64,000 nt of DNA from NCBI RefSeq assembly GCF_004362195.1, contig NZ_SNWG01000001.1, positions 1,240,001 to 1,304,000 of the forward strand. Direction: 5' to 3'. This stretch comes from Microbacterium sp. BK668. GTDB taxonomy: Bacteria; Actinomycetota; Actinomycetes; Actinomycetales; Microbacteriaceae. Numbering within the stretch: position 1 is the first letter of the stretch; the number at the start of each line of letters is the position of its first letter. Position numbers and translations under genes: made by a program. This document shows, piece by piece, positions 32,803-40,369 of the stretch. The notes beneath the pieces were generated by a model. That model was not told where the DNA came from. It was given only the letters and a program-made list of their open reading frames with translations, and searched no databases.

Positions 32803-34431
32803 TCACAACGCGAGTGCGCGGTGAACGGAGGCGACGGCGCTGGAGCCTTCACCCACCGCGGCGGCCACCCGCTTCATCGATCCGCGGCGCACGTCGCCCG
32901 CGGCGAAGACACGCGGGACGGATGTCTCGAACGGCAGCGGCTCCCGGCCGAGGCGCTGCCACAGCGAGATCGAGTAGGCCGCGACATCCGCTCCCGTCCG
33001 CACGAAGCCGTCCCCGTCCAGATCGATGCCTCGCAGCCACGTCGTCGCTGGTTCGGCGCCGATGAAGCAGAAGAGCCCGCGTGCGTCGACCGCGCCGGCC
33101 GTGTCGATGCGCACGCGCTGCAGATCGCCCTCGCCGTCGAGGCCCACGACGCGGGACGACGTGTGCACCTGGATGCGGGGATCCTCGACCAGCCTGTCCA
33201 CGAGGTAGGTGGACATCCGGCTGCCCAGGTCGCCGCCGCGGACGACGAGATGCACGGGGCACCCGTTGGCGGCCAGGTAGAGGGAGGCCTGTCCAGCGGA
33301 GTTCGCCCCGCCGACGACCACGACAGGCGACCCGAGCACCTGGCGGACCTCGAGCGGCGTGGCGGCGTAGTAGATGCCCGATCGCTCGAAGCGGTCCCAC
33401 TCGGCGAGCGCGAGAGTGCGATACGCCGCGCCCGAGGTCACGATGACCGACCGCGTGTGGACGATCCGGCCGTCGGCGAGCGTGACCTCGAGCACGTCGT
33501 CGACCCGTTCCAGCTTCACGGCCTCGCACGGAGCGTAGACCCGCACGCCGAACTTGAGCGCCTGAAGCGACGCCTGGCCGATCAGGTCGTCGCCGCTCAC
33601 GCCGAACGGGAATCCCAGGAAGTTCTCGATCCGCGACGTCGCGGCAGCCTGACCGCCCGGAGCGACGGCGTCCAGCAGCACGGTGCTGAGGCCTTCGGAG
33701 GCCCCGTAGATCGCGGCGGCGAGTCCGGCCGGTCCGCCGCCGACGACGACGAGGTCGACGATCTCGTCGGCATGCCCCTGGTAGCTGAGGCCCAGACGCT
33801 CGGCGACCATCCCCGGCGTCGCGCGCACGAGCGGCTCGCCCTGGATGAAGGCGATCGGGAGATCCTCGGGATCGAGGGCGTGATGTGCCGCGGCAGCCGG
33901 GTCGAGCGCATCCGCCTCGACGACGGTGTGGGCGAGGCCGAACCGCTCGGCGAAGCGTCGCAGAGCCAGGAAGTCCCGGGACGAGCGGGCGCCCACGAGC
34001 TTGAGGGTGAGGGCGGCCGGGCCGTCGCGCAGCGACTCGCGGCGAGCCCAGAGGGAATGCAGGAGCAGGTCGCAGAGCTCGTCGTCCTCGGCCATGAGAC
34101 GGCGCAACTCGGCCTGCGGCACCCGCAGCACACGGCCCCCGCGCGTCACGCGCGCGGACAGGAACGCGCTCTGTCCGTTGAGCAGGCCCAGCTCGCCGGC
34201 GAAGGACCGAGGACCCATGCGCGTGATGACCGCCTCACCGACCCACCACAGCGAGTCGCGTACGATCTCGATCTCCGCGGTGTCGATCAGCGCCATCTCG
34301 TAGGCGGCGTCGCCGGAGCGGAAGAGATAGTCGCCCGCCTCCACGTCCATGGGCGTGCCGAAGGAGCACAGTCGCTCCCACTGCGCGTCGGTCAGGGTCG
34401 GAGCCATGACCGGATCGAGATTTCCCCCCAT
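32803..34431 (-). CDS. cyclic-nucleotide-binding/thioredoxin-reductase-like flavoprotein without CxxC
   Basis: A 542-residue three-part protein. Residues about 12-135 form a cNMP-binding barrel (GPRSFAGELGLLNGQSAFLSARV); 140-220 resemble a thioredoxin-fold module; 226-542 is a TrxR-like flavoprotein with FAD motif VVGGGPAGLAAAIYGASEG, GGQAAATSRIENFLGFP and NAD(P)H motif VVGGANSAGQASLYLA. Where TrxR has CATC, this protein has YYAAT, so it cannot do thiol-disulfide exchange there. The PRSFAGE loop resembles the phosphate-binding cassette of nucleotide-binding members. Function unknown; possibly a nucleotide-gated NAD(P)H-flavin oxidoreductase. Confidence 0.85.
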   Translation of the reverse strand: MGGNLDPVMAPTLTDAQWERLCSFGTPMDVEAGDYLFRSGDAAYEMALIDTAEIEIVRDSLWWVGEAVITRMGPRSFAGELGLLNGQSAFLSARVTRGGRVLRVPQAELRRLMAEDDELCDLLLHSLWARRESLRDGPAALTLKLVGARSSRDFLALRRFAERFGLAHTVVEADALDPAAAAHHALDPEDLPIAFIQGEPLVRATPGMVAERLGLSYQGHADEIVDLVVVGGGPAGLAAAIYGASEGLSTVLLDAVAPGGQAAATSRIENFLGFPFGVSGDDLIGQASLQALKFGVRVYAPCEAVKLERVDDVLEVTLADGRIVHTRSVIVTSGAAYRTLALAEWDRFERSGIYYAATPLEVRQVLGSPVVVVGGANSAGQASLYLAANGCPVHLVVRGGDLGSRMSTYLVDRLVEDPRIQVHTSSRVVGLDGEGDLQRVRIDTAGAVDARGLFCFIGAEPATTWLRGIDLDGDGFVRTGADVAAYSISLWQRLGREPLPFETSVPRVFAAGDVRRGSMKRVAAAVGEGSSAVASVHRALAL

Positions 34432-34498
34432 CGCCGACAGGCTACCCCCGTGTCGGCGTCCGCGGGGCGACGGAGCGAGAGGTCTCCGGAAGGAGCGG

Positions 34499-34885
34499 TC
34501 AGGCTCGCGCCTCGCGGAGGTTGCGCTCCTCCAGCTGCTTCCTCCAGTCCTCGGGCACGGCTCCTCGAGGGCCAGGGCTCGGTTGATCGACCGGGTGGGA
34601 CGCAGGCGGTGCGAGGGTCAGGCCTCCGCGGACCAGCGCACTCGCCTGGTAGTCCCACACCCAGTCCTCGCCGGGTTCGAAGGACTGGATGAAGCGGTGC
34701 CCCGTGGCCTGGGCGTGTGCCGTTGCGTGACGGCGCAGCGAATCGTCGCAGCATCCGACATGCCCGCACGCCGCGCAGCGCCGCAGGTGGACCCACCACC
34801 CGTCGTCCGCCAGGCACTCGACGCAGCCCGGGCCGCTCGGCGGTGCCTCCCGGTCGACCTGACCGGCGAGTGCGTCCTGATCCAC
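34499..34885 (-). CDS. UBP-type zinc finger protein
   Basis: A 128-residue protein built around a ZnF-UBP domain (about 14-75): GCVECLADDGWWVHLRRCAACGHVGCCDDSLRRHATAHAQATGH contains the Cys/His ligands, and FEPGEDWVWDY follows as in other bacterial versions. In eukaryotes this fold binds the ubiquitin C-terminus; bacteria lack ubiquitin and the bacterial role is unknown. The GTG at 34885 has AAGGGG upstream and matches the start of the conserved region; a longer upstream frame overlaps the MarR gene. Lies between the flavoprotein and the MarR gene on the same strand. Confidence 0.8.
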   Translation of the reverse strand: MDQDALAGQVDREAPPSGPGCVECLADDGWWVHLRRCAACGHVGCCDDSLRRHATAHAQATGHRFIQSFEPGEDWVWDYQASALVRGGLTLAPPASHPVDQPSPGPRGAVPEDWRKQLEERNLREARA

Positions 34886-34958
34886 GCAGATCCCCTTCGT
34901 CCGGAGGCGGCCGCTGACGACGCCGTGCGACGTCGGCGCACGGCGGGACCAGCGTACT

Positions 34959-35483
34959 TCAGCGACGCGCGCCCGCCGGATCGGGGGCGGCTCCCGTGAC
35001 GTGCGAGCGGTAGACGCCGACGACGCGCGAGAGGTACTCGGTGATGGTCTGCTGCTCGCCGGGCGTGAAGTCGTCGAGCACGGCGTCGACATCGGCGATC
35101 ATCGGCGCGAGCATCGCCATCGCCCGCTCTCGCGACGAGGCGGTCGGGACTACCAGGACGCCGCGGCGATCGGTCGGATGCGGCTCGCGCGTGACGTGTC
35201 CCAGCCCGACCAGACGGTCGACGAGGGTGGTGGCCGAGGCGGTCGAGATGTGCAGGCGGCGGGCGAGATCGCTCGGACCGAGGGGTCCTGACGCGAGGAG
35301 ATGCCCCATCGCGTCGAGGTCGGTCTGGTTGACCGTCAAGTGTCCTCGGAGGCGCTCCTCGAAGAGATCGCTCACCTCGAGCAGCTGCCGCAGCAGCTGG
35401 GTGGCATCGCGGACGGGAGGTGCACCCGCAGGGGCGCCGTCCGGGGGGGCGGCGGCCGCGGGAAGCGATCCGACGGTGTCCAT
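34959..35483 (-). CDS. MarR-family regulator of the MmpL gene
   Basis: A 174-residue winged-helix regulator: LGPSDLARRLHISTASATTLVDRLVGLGHV is the HTH and HPTDRRGVLVVPT the wing. It diverges from an MMPL exporter gene over a 79-bp region that holds a perfect 9-bp-arm palindrome on the exporter's -10 element, the usual layout of a MarR repressor controlling its neighbouring drug or lipid exporter and itself. Confidence 0.88.
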   Translation of the reverse strand: MDTVGSLPAAAAPPDGAPAGAPPVRDATQLLRQLLEVSDLFEERLRGHLTVNQTDLDAMGHLLASGPLGPSDLARRLHISTASATTLVDRLVGLGHVTREPHPTDRRGVLVVPTASSRERAMAMLAPMIADVDAVLDDFTPGEQQTITEYLSRVVGVYRSHVTGAAPDPAGARR

Positions 35484-35503
35484 GAGCTCATTCTACCTCG
35501 AAC

Positions 35504-35532
35504 TTGTGCAGTTTTCCTGATTTCTAGATAAT
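35504..35532 (+). promoter_or_regulatory. MmpL promoter
   Basis: TTGTGC (35504-35509), 17-base spacer, GATAAT (35527-35532). The -10 lies inside the MarR palindrome. Confidence 0.6.
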
Positions 35533-35539
35533 CTAGAAA
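35521..35539. promoter_or_regulatory. MarR operator (perfect palindrome)
   Basis: TTTCTAGAT A ATCTAGAAA: exact 9-bp arms around one base, AT-rich in a GC-rich genome. Confidence 0.8.
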
Positions 35540-35562
35540 CAAGTCACCTTAGAAAGGCCCCC

Positions 35563-37704
35563 ATGAACGGCTTCCTCCGCTTCCTGACGTCGGCGAAGAC
35601 GTCCTGGATCGTCCTCGTCCTGGCCGCGATGTTCGCGGGCGGCTTCTTCGCTCTGGGGAGCGGGGCGGACTCCGAGACGGCCCCGACCGTCGGGCTTCCC
35701 GACTCTGCCGAGTCGGTGCAGGTCGAGAAGCTCCTCGAGGACTTCCCCAGTGCCGACGCGACATCGGCGATCCTCGTGTTCCAGGCCGATGACGGCGCGC
35801 TGTCGGACGAGACGCTGGGCACGATCAACGACAAGGCGATGGGCGAGCTCGCGGACTTCGCACCGGACGGATTCGTGCCGCCGGCGCAGGTGTCCGACGA
35901 CGGAGAGGTGGCGATCGTCGTCGTCCCGCTCGATCCGGAGCCCGACGTCGAGCTCCAGGCCGAACGCGCGCAGGAGCTCCGCGAGGCCGCGTCCGCCGAT
36001 CTCGACGGCGTGACCGTCTACCTCACCGGGGCTGAGGGCTTCGAAGTGGATGTCGCGGCGGTGTTCGCCGGCGCGGACTTCACCCTCCTCCTCACCACCG
36101 TCATCGTGGTCGCGGTGCTGCTCATCATCACCTACCGCAGCCCCTGGCTCTGGATCGTCCCCCTCGCCGCCATCGGCCTGGCCGACTCTCTCGCGGGGAT
36201 CATCGCGACGCGGGTGGCCGCGGCGGCGGGCGTGGAACTGGATGCCTCGATCACCGGCATCCTCTCGGTGCTCGTCTTCGGCGCGGGCACGAACTACGCC
36301 CTCCTCCTCATCGCCCGGTACCGCGACGAGCTCCGGCGCACCCCCGACCGCCGGGAGGCGATGCGCCGCGCACTGCGAGGGGCGGGTCCGGCGATCATCG
36401 CCAGCGGCTCGACCGTCGCACTGGCCCTCGCGACACTGCTCTTCGCGGAGCTCGCCGGCAACCGTGCGCTCGGGCTCGCGTGCTCCATCGGCATCCTCGT
36501 GGCGATGGCGTTCGCCCTCATCGTCCTGCCGGCCGCGCTCGTGCTCTTCGGACGCGGGCTGTTCTGGCCGTACGTGCCCAGGTTCGGATCGCCCGACGCG
36601 ATCGCCCGCAGCCCGTGGGGCAAGCTGGGACGCGCCGTGTCGCGCCGTCCCGTGATCGTCGTCGTCAGCGGCTTCGTCGTGCTCGGCGCCCTCGCGAGCG
36701 GTGTGCTCTTCGTGCAGACGGGACTCTCGCAGAACGACCGGTTCCTGCAGAAGCCCGAGGCCGTCCAGGGCCAGGAGGTGCTCGCGGACGCGTTCTCCGC
36801 GGGCACCGGATCTCCCGCCGCCGTCGTCGTGCCCGTCGGTGAGGCCGACGAGACGGTCACCGCGCTCGAGGACGTCGACGGCGTCGACAGCGCGACGATC
36901 GCCGAGCAGAACGACGACTTCGCCCGCATCGACGTCGTGCTCTCCGCCGGGGCCGAGACCGAGGCATCCTTCGCGACCATCGAGCGCCTCCGCGCGGCGC
37001 TGGACGACGTCGGCTCGGGAGAGGGCCTGGTCGGTGGTCTGGATGCGCGATCGCTCGACGTCGCGGCGGCGCAGGCGCGCGACCAGGCGCTCATCATCCC
37101 GCTCATCCTGGTGCTGGTGCTGATCGTGCTCGTGATCCTGCTGCGCTCGCTCCTCGCGCCGGTGCTGCTGCTCATCGCGGTGGTCGCCAGCTTCTTCTCG
37201 GCCGTCGGCGCGAGCTGGTGGCTGTTCCAGACGCCGCTGTTCGACTTCCCCGCGATCGACACGAACGTGCTGCTGTTCAGCTTCCTGTTCCTCGTCGCCC
37301 TCGGCGTCGACTACAGCATCTTCCTGGTGACGCGAGCGCAGGAGGAGACCCGCACGCTCGGCACGACGCAGGGGATGATCCGAGCCCTCGCCGCCACCGG
37401 CGCGGTCATCACGAGCGCGGGCATCCTGCTCGCCGCCGTCTTCGCGGTGCTCGGGGTGCTCCCGCTCATCACCCTGACGCAGATCGGCGTCATCGTCTGC
37501 ATCGGGGTGCTGATCGACACCCTGATCGTGCGCACCGTCATCGTGCCGGCGATGGCCTTCATCGCCCGCGATCGGTTCTGGTGGCCGCGCCGGCCCGCGA
37601 TGACGGACGCCGAGGCGAAGGCGGCCGGACGGGACGCCCTCACCGCCCGCTCGGCCGATGAACCGGAGCCGTCGACGGAGCGCCCGCTCGCCGAGGTGCG
37701 CTGA
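35563..37704 (+). CDS. MMPL-family RND transporter
   Basis: A 713-residue, 12-helix RND-superfamily exporter of the MmpL type: TM1 near 14-32, a periplasmic loop to about 175, a six-helix bundle to about 345, then the repeat (second periplasmic loop about 385-505). The family GTNYALLLIARYRDEL motif (TM4) and its second copy ALGVDYSIFLVTRAQEE carry the Asp/Tyr pair for proton relay, the first copy having N in place of D. Substrates are lipids, siderophores or drugs. Regulated by the divergent MarR through the palindrome at 35521. Confidence 0.9.
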   Translation: MNGFLRFLTSAKTSWIVLVLAAMFAGGFFALGSGADSETAPTVGLPDSAESVQVEKLLEDFPSADATSAILVFQADDGALSDETLGTINDKAMGELADFAPDGFVPPAQVSDDGEVAIVVVPLDPEPDVELQAERAQELREAASADLDGVTVYLTGAEGFEVDVAAVFAGADFTLLLTTVIVVAVLLIITYRSPWLWIVPLAAIGLADSLAGIIATRVAAAAGVELDASITGILSVLVFGAGTNYALLLIARYRDELRRTPDRREAMRRALRGAGPAIIASGSTVALALATLLFAELAGNRALGLACSIGILVAMAFALIVLPAALVLFGRGLFWPYVPRFGSPDAIARSPWGKLGRAVSRRPVIVVVSGFVVLGALASGVLFVQTGLSQNDRFLQKPEAVQGQEVLADAFSAGTGSPAAVVVPVGEADETVTALEDVDGVDSATIAEQNDDFARIDVVLSAGAETEASFATIERLRAALDDVGSGEGLVGGLDARSLDVAAAQARDQALIIPLILVLVLIVLVILLRSLLAPVLLLIAVVASFFSAVGASWWLFQTPLFDFPAIDTNVLLFSFLFLVALGVDYSIFLVTRAQEETRTLGTTQGMIRALAATGAVITSAGILLAAVFAVLGVLPLITLTQIGVIVCIGVLIDTLIVRTVIVPAMAFIARDRFWWPRRPAMTDAEAKAAGRDALTARSADEPEPSTERPLAEVR

Positions 37705-37708
37705 TCGG

Positions 37709-37759
37709 TGACGGCGGGGGCCCGGCGGCCGGCGCGGGCCGCCCGCCGGGCCGCCGTCA
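37709..37759. terminator. bipartite GC-rich terminator hairpin
   Basis: TGACGGCGG (37709-37717) and CCCGGCGG (37721-37728) pair with CCGCCGGG (37743-37750) and CCGCCGTCA (37751-37759), leaving a 3-base bulge. Sits between converging mmpL and the VOC gene and covers the latter's stop codon. Confidence 0.6.
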
Positions 37760-38431
37760 GTCGTCGTAGGTGTCGGTCCAGGACGCGATGTCGACCCCGT
37801 GGTTGTCGGGGGACGCCAGCGACCACCAGGCCGGGGCATGCGAGTCGTCGGCGAGCCGGCCCCCGGCGGCGAGCGCGGCGTCGACGCGGGCCTGCGCCTG
37901 ATCGGCCGGGACGAAGACGTCGAGGTGAGTGCGGCCGCGCGCGGGGGCGTCGCCCGAGAGCGGGTTGAACGCGAGCTGCGGGCCGCACCGCAGCGGGTCG
38001 ACGGCGTCGGTGTCGCCGAACGGGTCGTACCCCAGCGCCGCCGTGAAGAAGGGGCGCACGTCGGCCTCGGAGTGCTGCGCGACGTAGATCCCGATCGACT
38101 GCGCGAGCGACGGATCCGAGGTCAGGCCCAGGTCCGCCGCGGCCCGCGACACGGCCGCGGCGAACTCCGCGGCGGCCGGCGGGATGCCGGCGTCGCTGCG
38201 GTGCGGGACGCGCACGACGACCGCCTCGGGACGTACATCGAGGTCGGGGAGGATGCCGAGACGCTCGGCGGCGGCCACGACCGGCGCGACGAGGTCGGCC
38301 GCGCGGGCGAGGGACGCCGCCCGGAACACCGCTTGCGGGCCGGTGCCGGTGACTCGCCAGTCCGAGACGCCTTGCGCGCGGTGGAAGGCGGCGGGGGAGA
38401 GACCGCCCGGCTCGGTCGGGGACTCGGTCAT
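37757..38431 (-). CDS. pterin-4a-carbinolamine dehydratase-like/VOC fusion protein
   Basis: A 224-residue two-domain protein. Residues about 10-105 resemble pterin-4a-carbinolamine dehydratase (LSPAAFHRAQGVSDWRV..RAADLVAPVVAAAERLGILPDLDVRPEAVVVRVPHRSDAGI); residues 112-224 form a glyoxalase/VOC-like domain (SIGIYVAQHSEADVRPFFTAALGY, HLDVFVPADQAQARV, WWSLASPDNHGVDIASW). The PCD half lacks the HH pair of active enzymes in its usual form. Such fusions are common in actinobacteria with unknown substrate. The ATG at 38431 follows GAGGAGGT. Confidence 0.8.
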   Translation of the reverse strand: MTESPTEPGGLSPAAFHRAQGVSDWRVTGTGPQAVFRAASLARAADLVAPVVAAAERLGILPDLDVRPEAVVVRVPHRSDAGIPPAAAEFAAAVSRAAADLGLTSDPSLAQSIGIYVAQHSEADVRPFFTAALGYDPFGDTDAVDPLRCGPQLAFNPLSGDAPARGRTHLDVFVPADQAQARVDAALAAGGRLADDSHAPAWWSLASPDNHGVDIASWTDTYDD

Positions 38432-38613
38432 GCGACCTCCTCGGTCTGCCGCGTCGGCGCCGGTCGGTGGCGACGCGGGGCTCACTGTACTCCCCGGGTC
38501 GGACGTCGCAGCAGGGCGAGCCCCACGCGCCATCCGATCCGGGCAGACGGCCCCGCCTCACCCGCGGAGGGTGTCTCGTCCGTCCGTGGGACTGTCGGTC
38601 GGGCGGATGCCTG

Positions 38614-38624
38614 GCGATAATCGC
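38614..38624. promoter_or_regulatory. GCGATAATCGC palindrome in the DUF1269 upstream region
   Basis: An 11-bp palindrome containing GATAAT, 106 bases before the DUF1269 start, possibly a -10 or operator. A degenerate GGGACTGTCGGTC (38588-38600) nearby is too weak to call a DevR box. The rest of the 299-bp region shows nothing clear. Confidence 0.3.
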
Positions 38625-38730
38625 AACCGTCGCCCCGGCGGAGGAACACGTCCACCGGCGTCGCGACACGCGGAATGCGTCCATCCGTGACGGCCCTCGG
38701 CCCATCACGGCCGATTACAGGAGGTGACCA

Positions 38731-39258
38731 ATGGCCGGAGACAACCTCATGCTCGTCGTCGGTTCGTACGACGATGAGGCCTCGGCATCCGAGGATTACG
38801 CGGGTCTCAAGTCCGCAGAGAAGGACGGGGACTACGAGGTCGTCGGCGCCGTCGTGCTGTCGCGCGACGCCGACGGCAAGGTCGAGGTGAAGGAGCACGG
38901 CGACAAGTCCGTGGGGCACGGTGCCGCGTGGGGCGCCGGGGCGGGCGTGATCGTCGGCCTGTTCGCACCGCCTCTCCTGGCCGCGACGGCGGTGGGTGCG
39001 GGCATCGGCGCCATCATCGGCGCCATCAAGAAGGGTCACGACGAGAAGGAGCTCGGCGTCGACGTCGAGCAGTACCTTCCGCCGGGATCGTCCGCCATCG
39101 TCGCGGTCGTCGACGACACCTGGGCGGACCGTGTCGAGAAGGCGCTCCTCAAGGCCGACAAGCGGATCAGCAAGGCGATCGACGCCGACGACTACGACAA
39201 GCTGCGGAAGGCCCTGGAGAAGTCCGAGGACGAGGTCTCGAAGGCCGTCGAGTCCTGA
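38731..39258 (+). CDS. DUF1269-family protein
   Basis: A 175-residue protein of the DUF1269 family (putative stress/membrane proteins). It opens with a ferredoxin-like strand-helix (LMLVVGSYDDEASASEDYAGLK), followed by one Gly/Ala-rich hydrophobic hairpin (about 63-100, AAWGAGAGVIVGLFAPPLLAATAVGAGIGAIIGAIK) and a charged C-terminal helix that could be coiled coil. Excellent ribosome site AGGAGGTGA before the ATG. Members are linked to general stress and to photolyase or Usp neighbours; biochemical role unknown. Confidence 0.82.
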   Translation: MAGDNLMLVVGSYDDEASASEDYAGLKSAEKDGDYEVVGAVVLSRDADGKVEVKEHGDKSVGHGAAWGAGAGVIVGLFAPPLLAATAVGAGIGAIIGAIKKGHDEKELGVDVEQYLPPGSSAIVAVVDDTWADRVEKALLKADKRISKAIDADDYDKLRKALEKSEDEVSKAVES

Positions 39259-39310
39259 CGTCTCCCAGGCGCTCCGGGTGGTCGGCGGGCCGAGGCAATA
39301 GCCTGGTGCT

Positions 39311-40363
39311 GTGAACGCCGATCGACCCGGGGCGCCACCGCGCGCGGGTCGCGCGCGCATCGGCGACGTCGCGGCGGCTGCCGGCGTATCCGTCACCACG
39401 GTCTCCCACGCGATGAGCGGCGCGCGCGCCGTCAATCCGGAGACGCGCCAGCGCATCCTCGACGCCGCCGCCGCCCTCGGCTACGCGCCCGATCGAGTCG
39501 CCAGCGGTCTGAGGCGGCGACGGACGGGCGTCATCGGCTTCGTCGGTGACCACGTCGCGTCGACCCCGTTCGCCGGTCAGATGATCGCCGGAGCGCGCGT
39601 GGCGGGTCTCCGGCAGGATGTCCTCCTCCTCGTCGCGGAGTCCGAGGGCGACGCGGAGCAGGAGCAGGCGCTCGTCAGCCGCTTCGTCGCTCAGCGGGTG
39701 GACGGAATCCTCATCGCCCGCATGTACCACCAGCGGGTCCGTCGTCCGGAGGTGCCCGCCGACGTCCCGATCGTGCTCCTCGACGCCGCGCCCGAGACCG
39801 GCTGGGCGGTCGACGCCGTCGTTCCCGACGAAGCCCAGATCACCGGGCTCGCCAGTGACTGCCTGCTCGGGGCGGGCCACCGCGAGATCGCCTACGCCGA
39901 CACCGTCGACGACTCCCGCGCAGCGCGTGGGCGCCGGCTCGGCGTGCGTGCGGCCCTGGGCGATGCCGGCGTCCCGCTGACCCCGGACCGCATCGCCGCC
40001 GCGACCTCCGACGCACACGGCGGGCGAACGGCTGGAGCCGCTCTTCTCGATCGGGCCGACCGGCCGACGGCCGTCATCTGCTTCAACGACCAGATCGCGA
40101 TGGGGGTGATGCAGGCGGCGGCGCGGCTGCGGCTCTCCGTGCCGGAGGACCTCTCGATCGTCGGGATCGACGATCTCCGTCCCGTCGCGGACGCCCTGGA
40201 CCCCGGGCTCACGACCGTCGCCCTCCCGCACGCCGAGATGGGCTCGTGGGCGATGTCGCGTCTGATCGCCCGGATCGACAAGAGCGAGACGGGTCGCGCG
40301 AGGCTCGAGCTGATGCGCGGATGGCTCGTCGAGCGGGGGTCGGTCGCCCCGCCGGCCCGCTGA
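39311..40363 (+). CDS. LacI-family regulator (fructan locus, first copy)
   Basis: A 350-residue LacI repressor with HTH ARIGDVAAAAGVSVTTVSHAM (about 15-35) and an effector domain ending in IVGIDDLRPVADALDPGLTTVALPHAEMGSWAM. It is a close paralogue of the LacI at 44041 (shared EMGxWAM end, STPFAGxMxAGA stretch), suggesting a duplicated regulator of the fructan genes. The GTG at 39311 has no ribosome site; AATAGC about 9 bases upstream may be the -10 of a leaderless mRNA. Converges with the GH32 gene 6 bases away. Confidence 0.88.
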   Translation: MNADRPGAPPRAGRARIGDVAAAAGVSVTTVSHAMSGARAVNPETRQRILDAAAALGYAPDRVASGLRRRRTGVIGFVGDHVASTPFAGQMIAGARVAGLRQDVLLLVAESEGDAEQEQALVSRFVAQRVDGILIARMYHQRVRRPEVPADVPIVLLDAAPETGWAVDAVVPDEAQITGLASDCLLGAGHREIAYADTVDDSRAARGRRLGVRAALGDAGVPLTPDRIAAATSDAHGGRTAGAALLDRADRPTAVICFNDQIAMGVMQAAARLRLSVPEDLSIVGIDDLRPVADALDPGLTTVALPHAEMGSWAMSRLIARIDKSETGRARLELMRGWLVERGSVAPPAR

Positions 40364-40369
40364 CGCCCG

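Noticed and set aside
34499..34885. The zinc-finger gene as evidence for a ubiquitin-like system
   Set aside because: No E1, E2, deubiquitinase or ubiquitin-like gene is nearby; single UBP fingers are common stand-alone proteins in actinobacteria.
38588..38600. GGGACTGTCGGTC as a ninth DevR-like box before the DUF1269 gene
   Set aside because: The second half lacks CCC, the distance to the start is about 130 bases, and the surrounding promoter is unclear.
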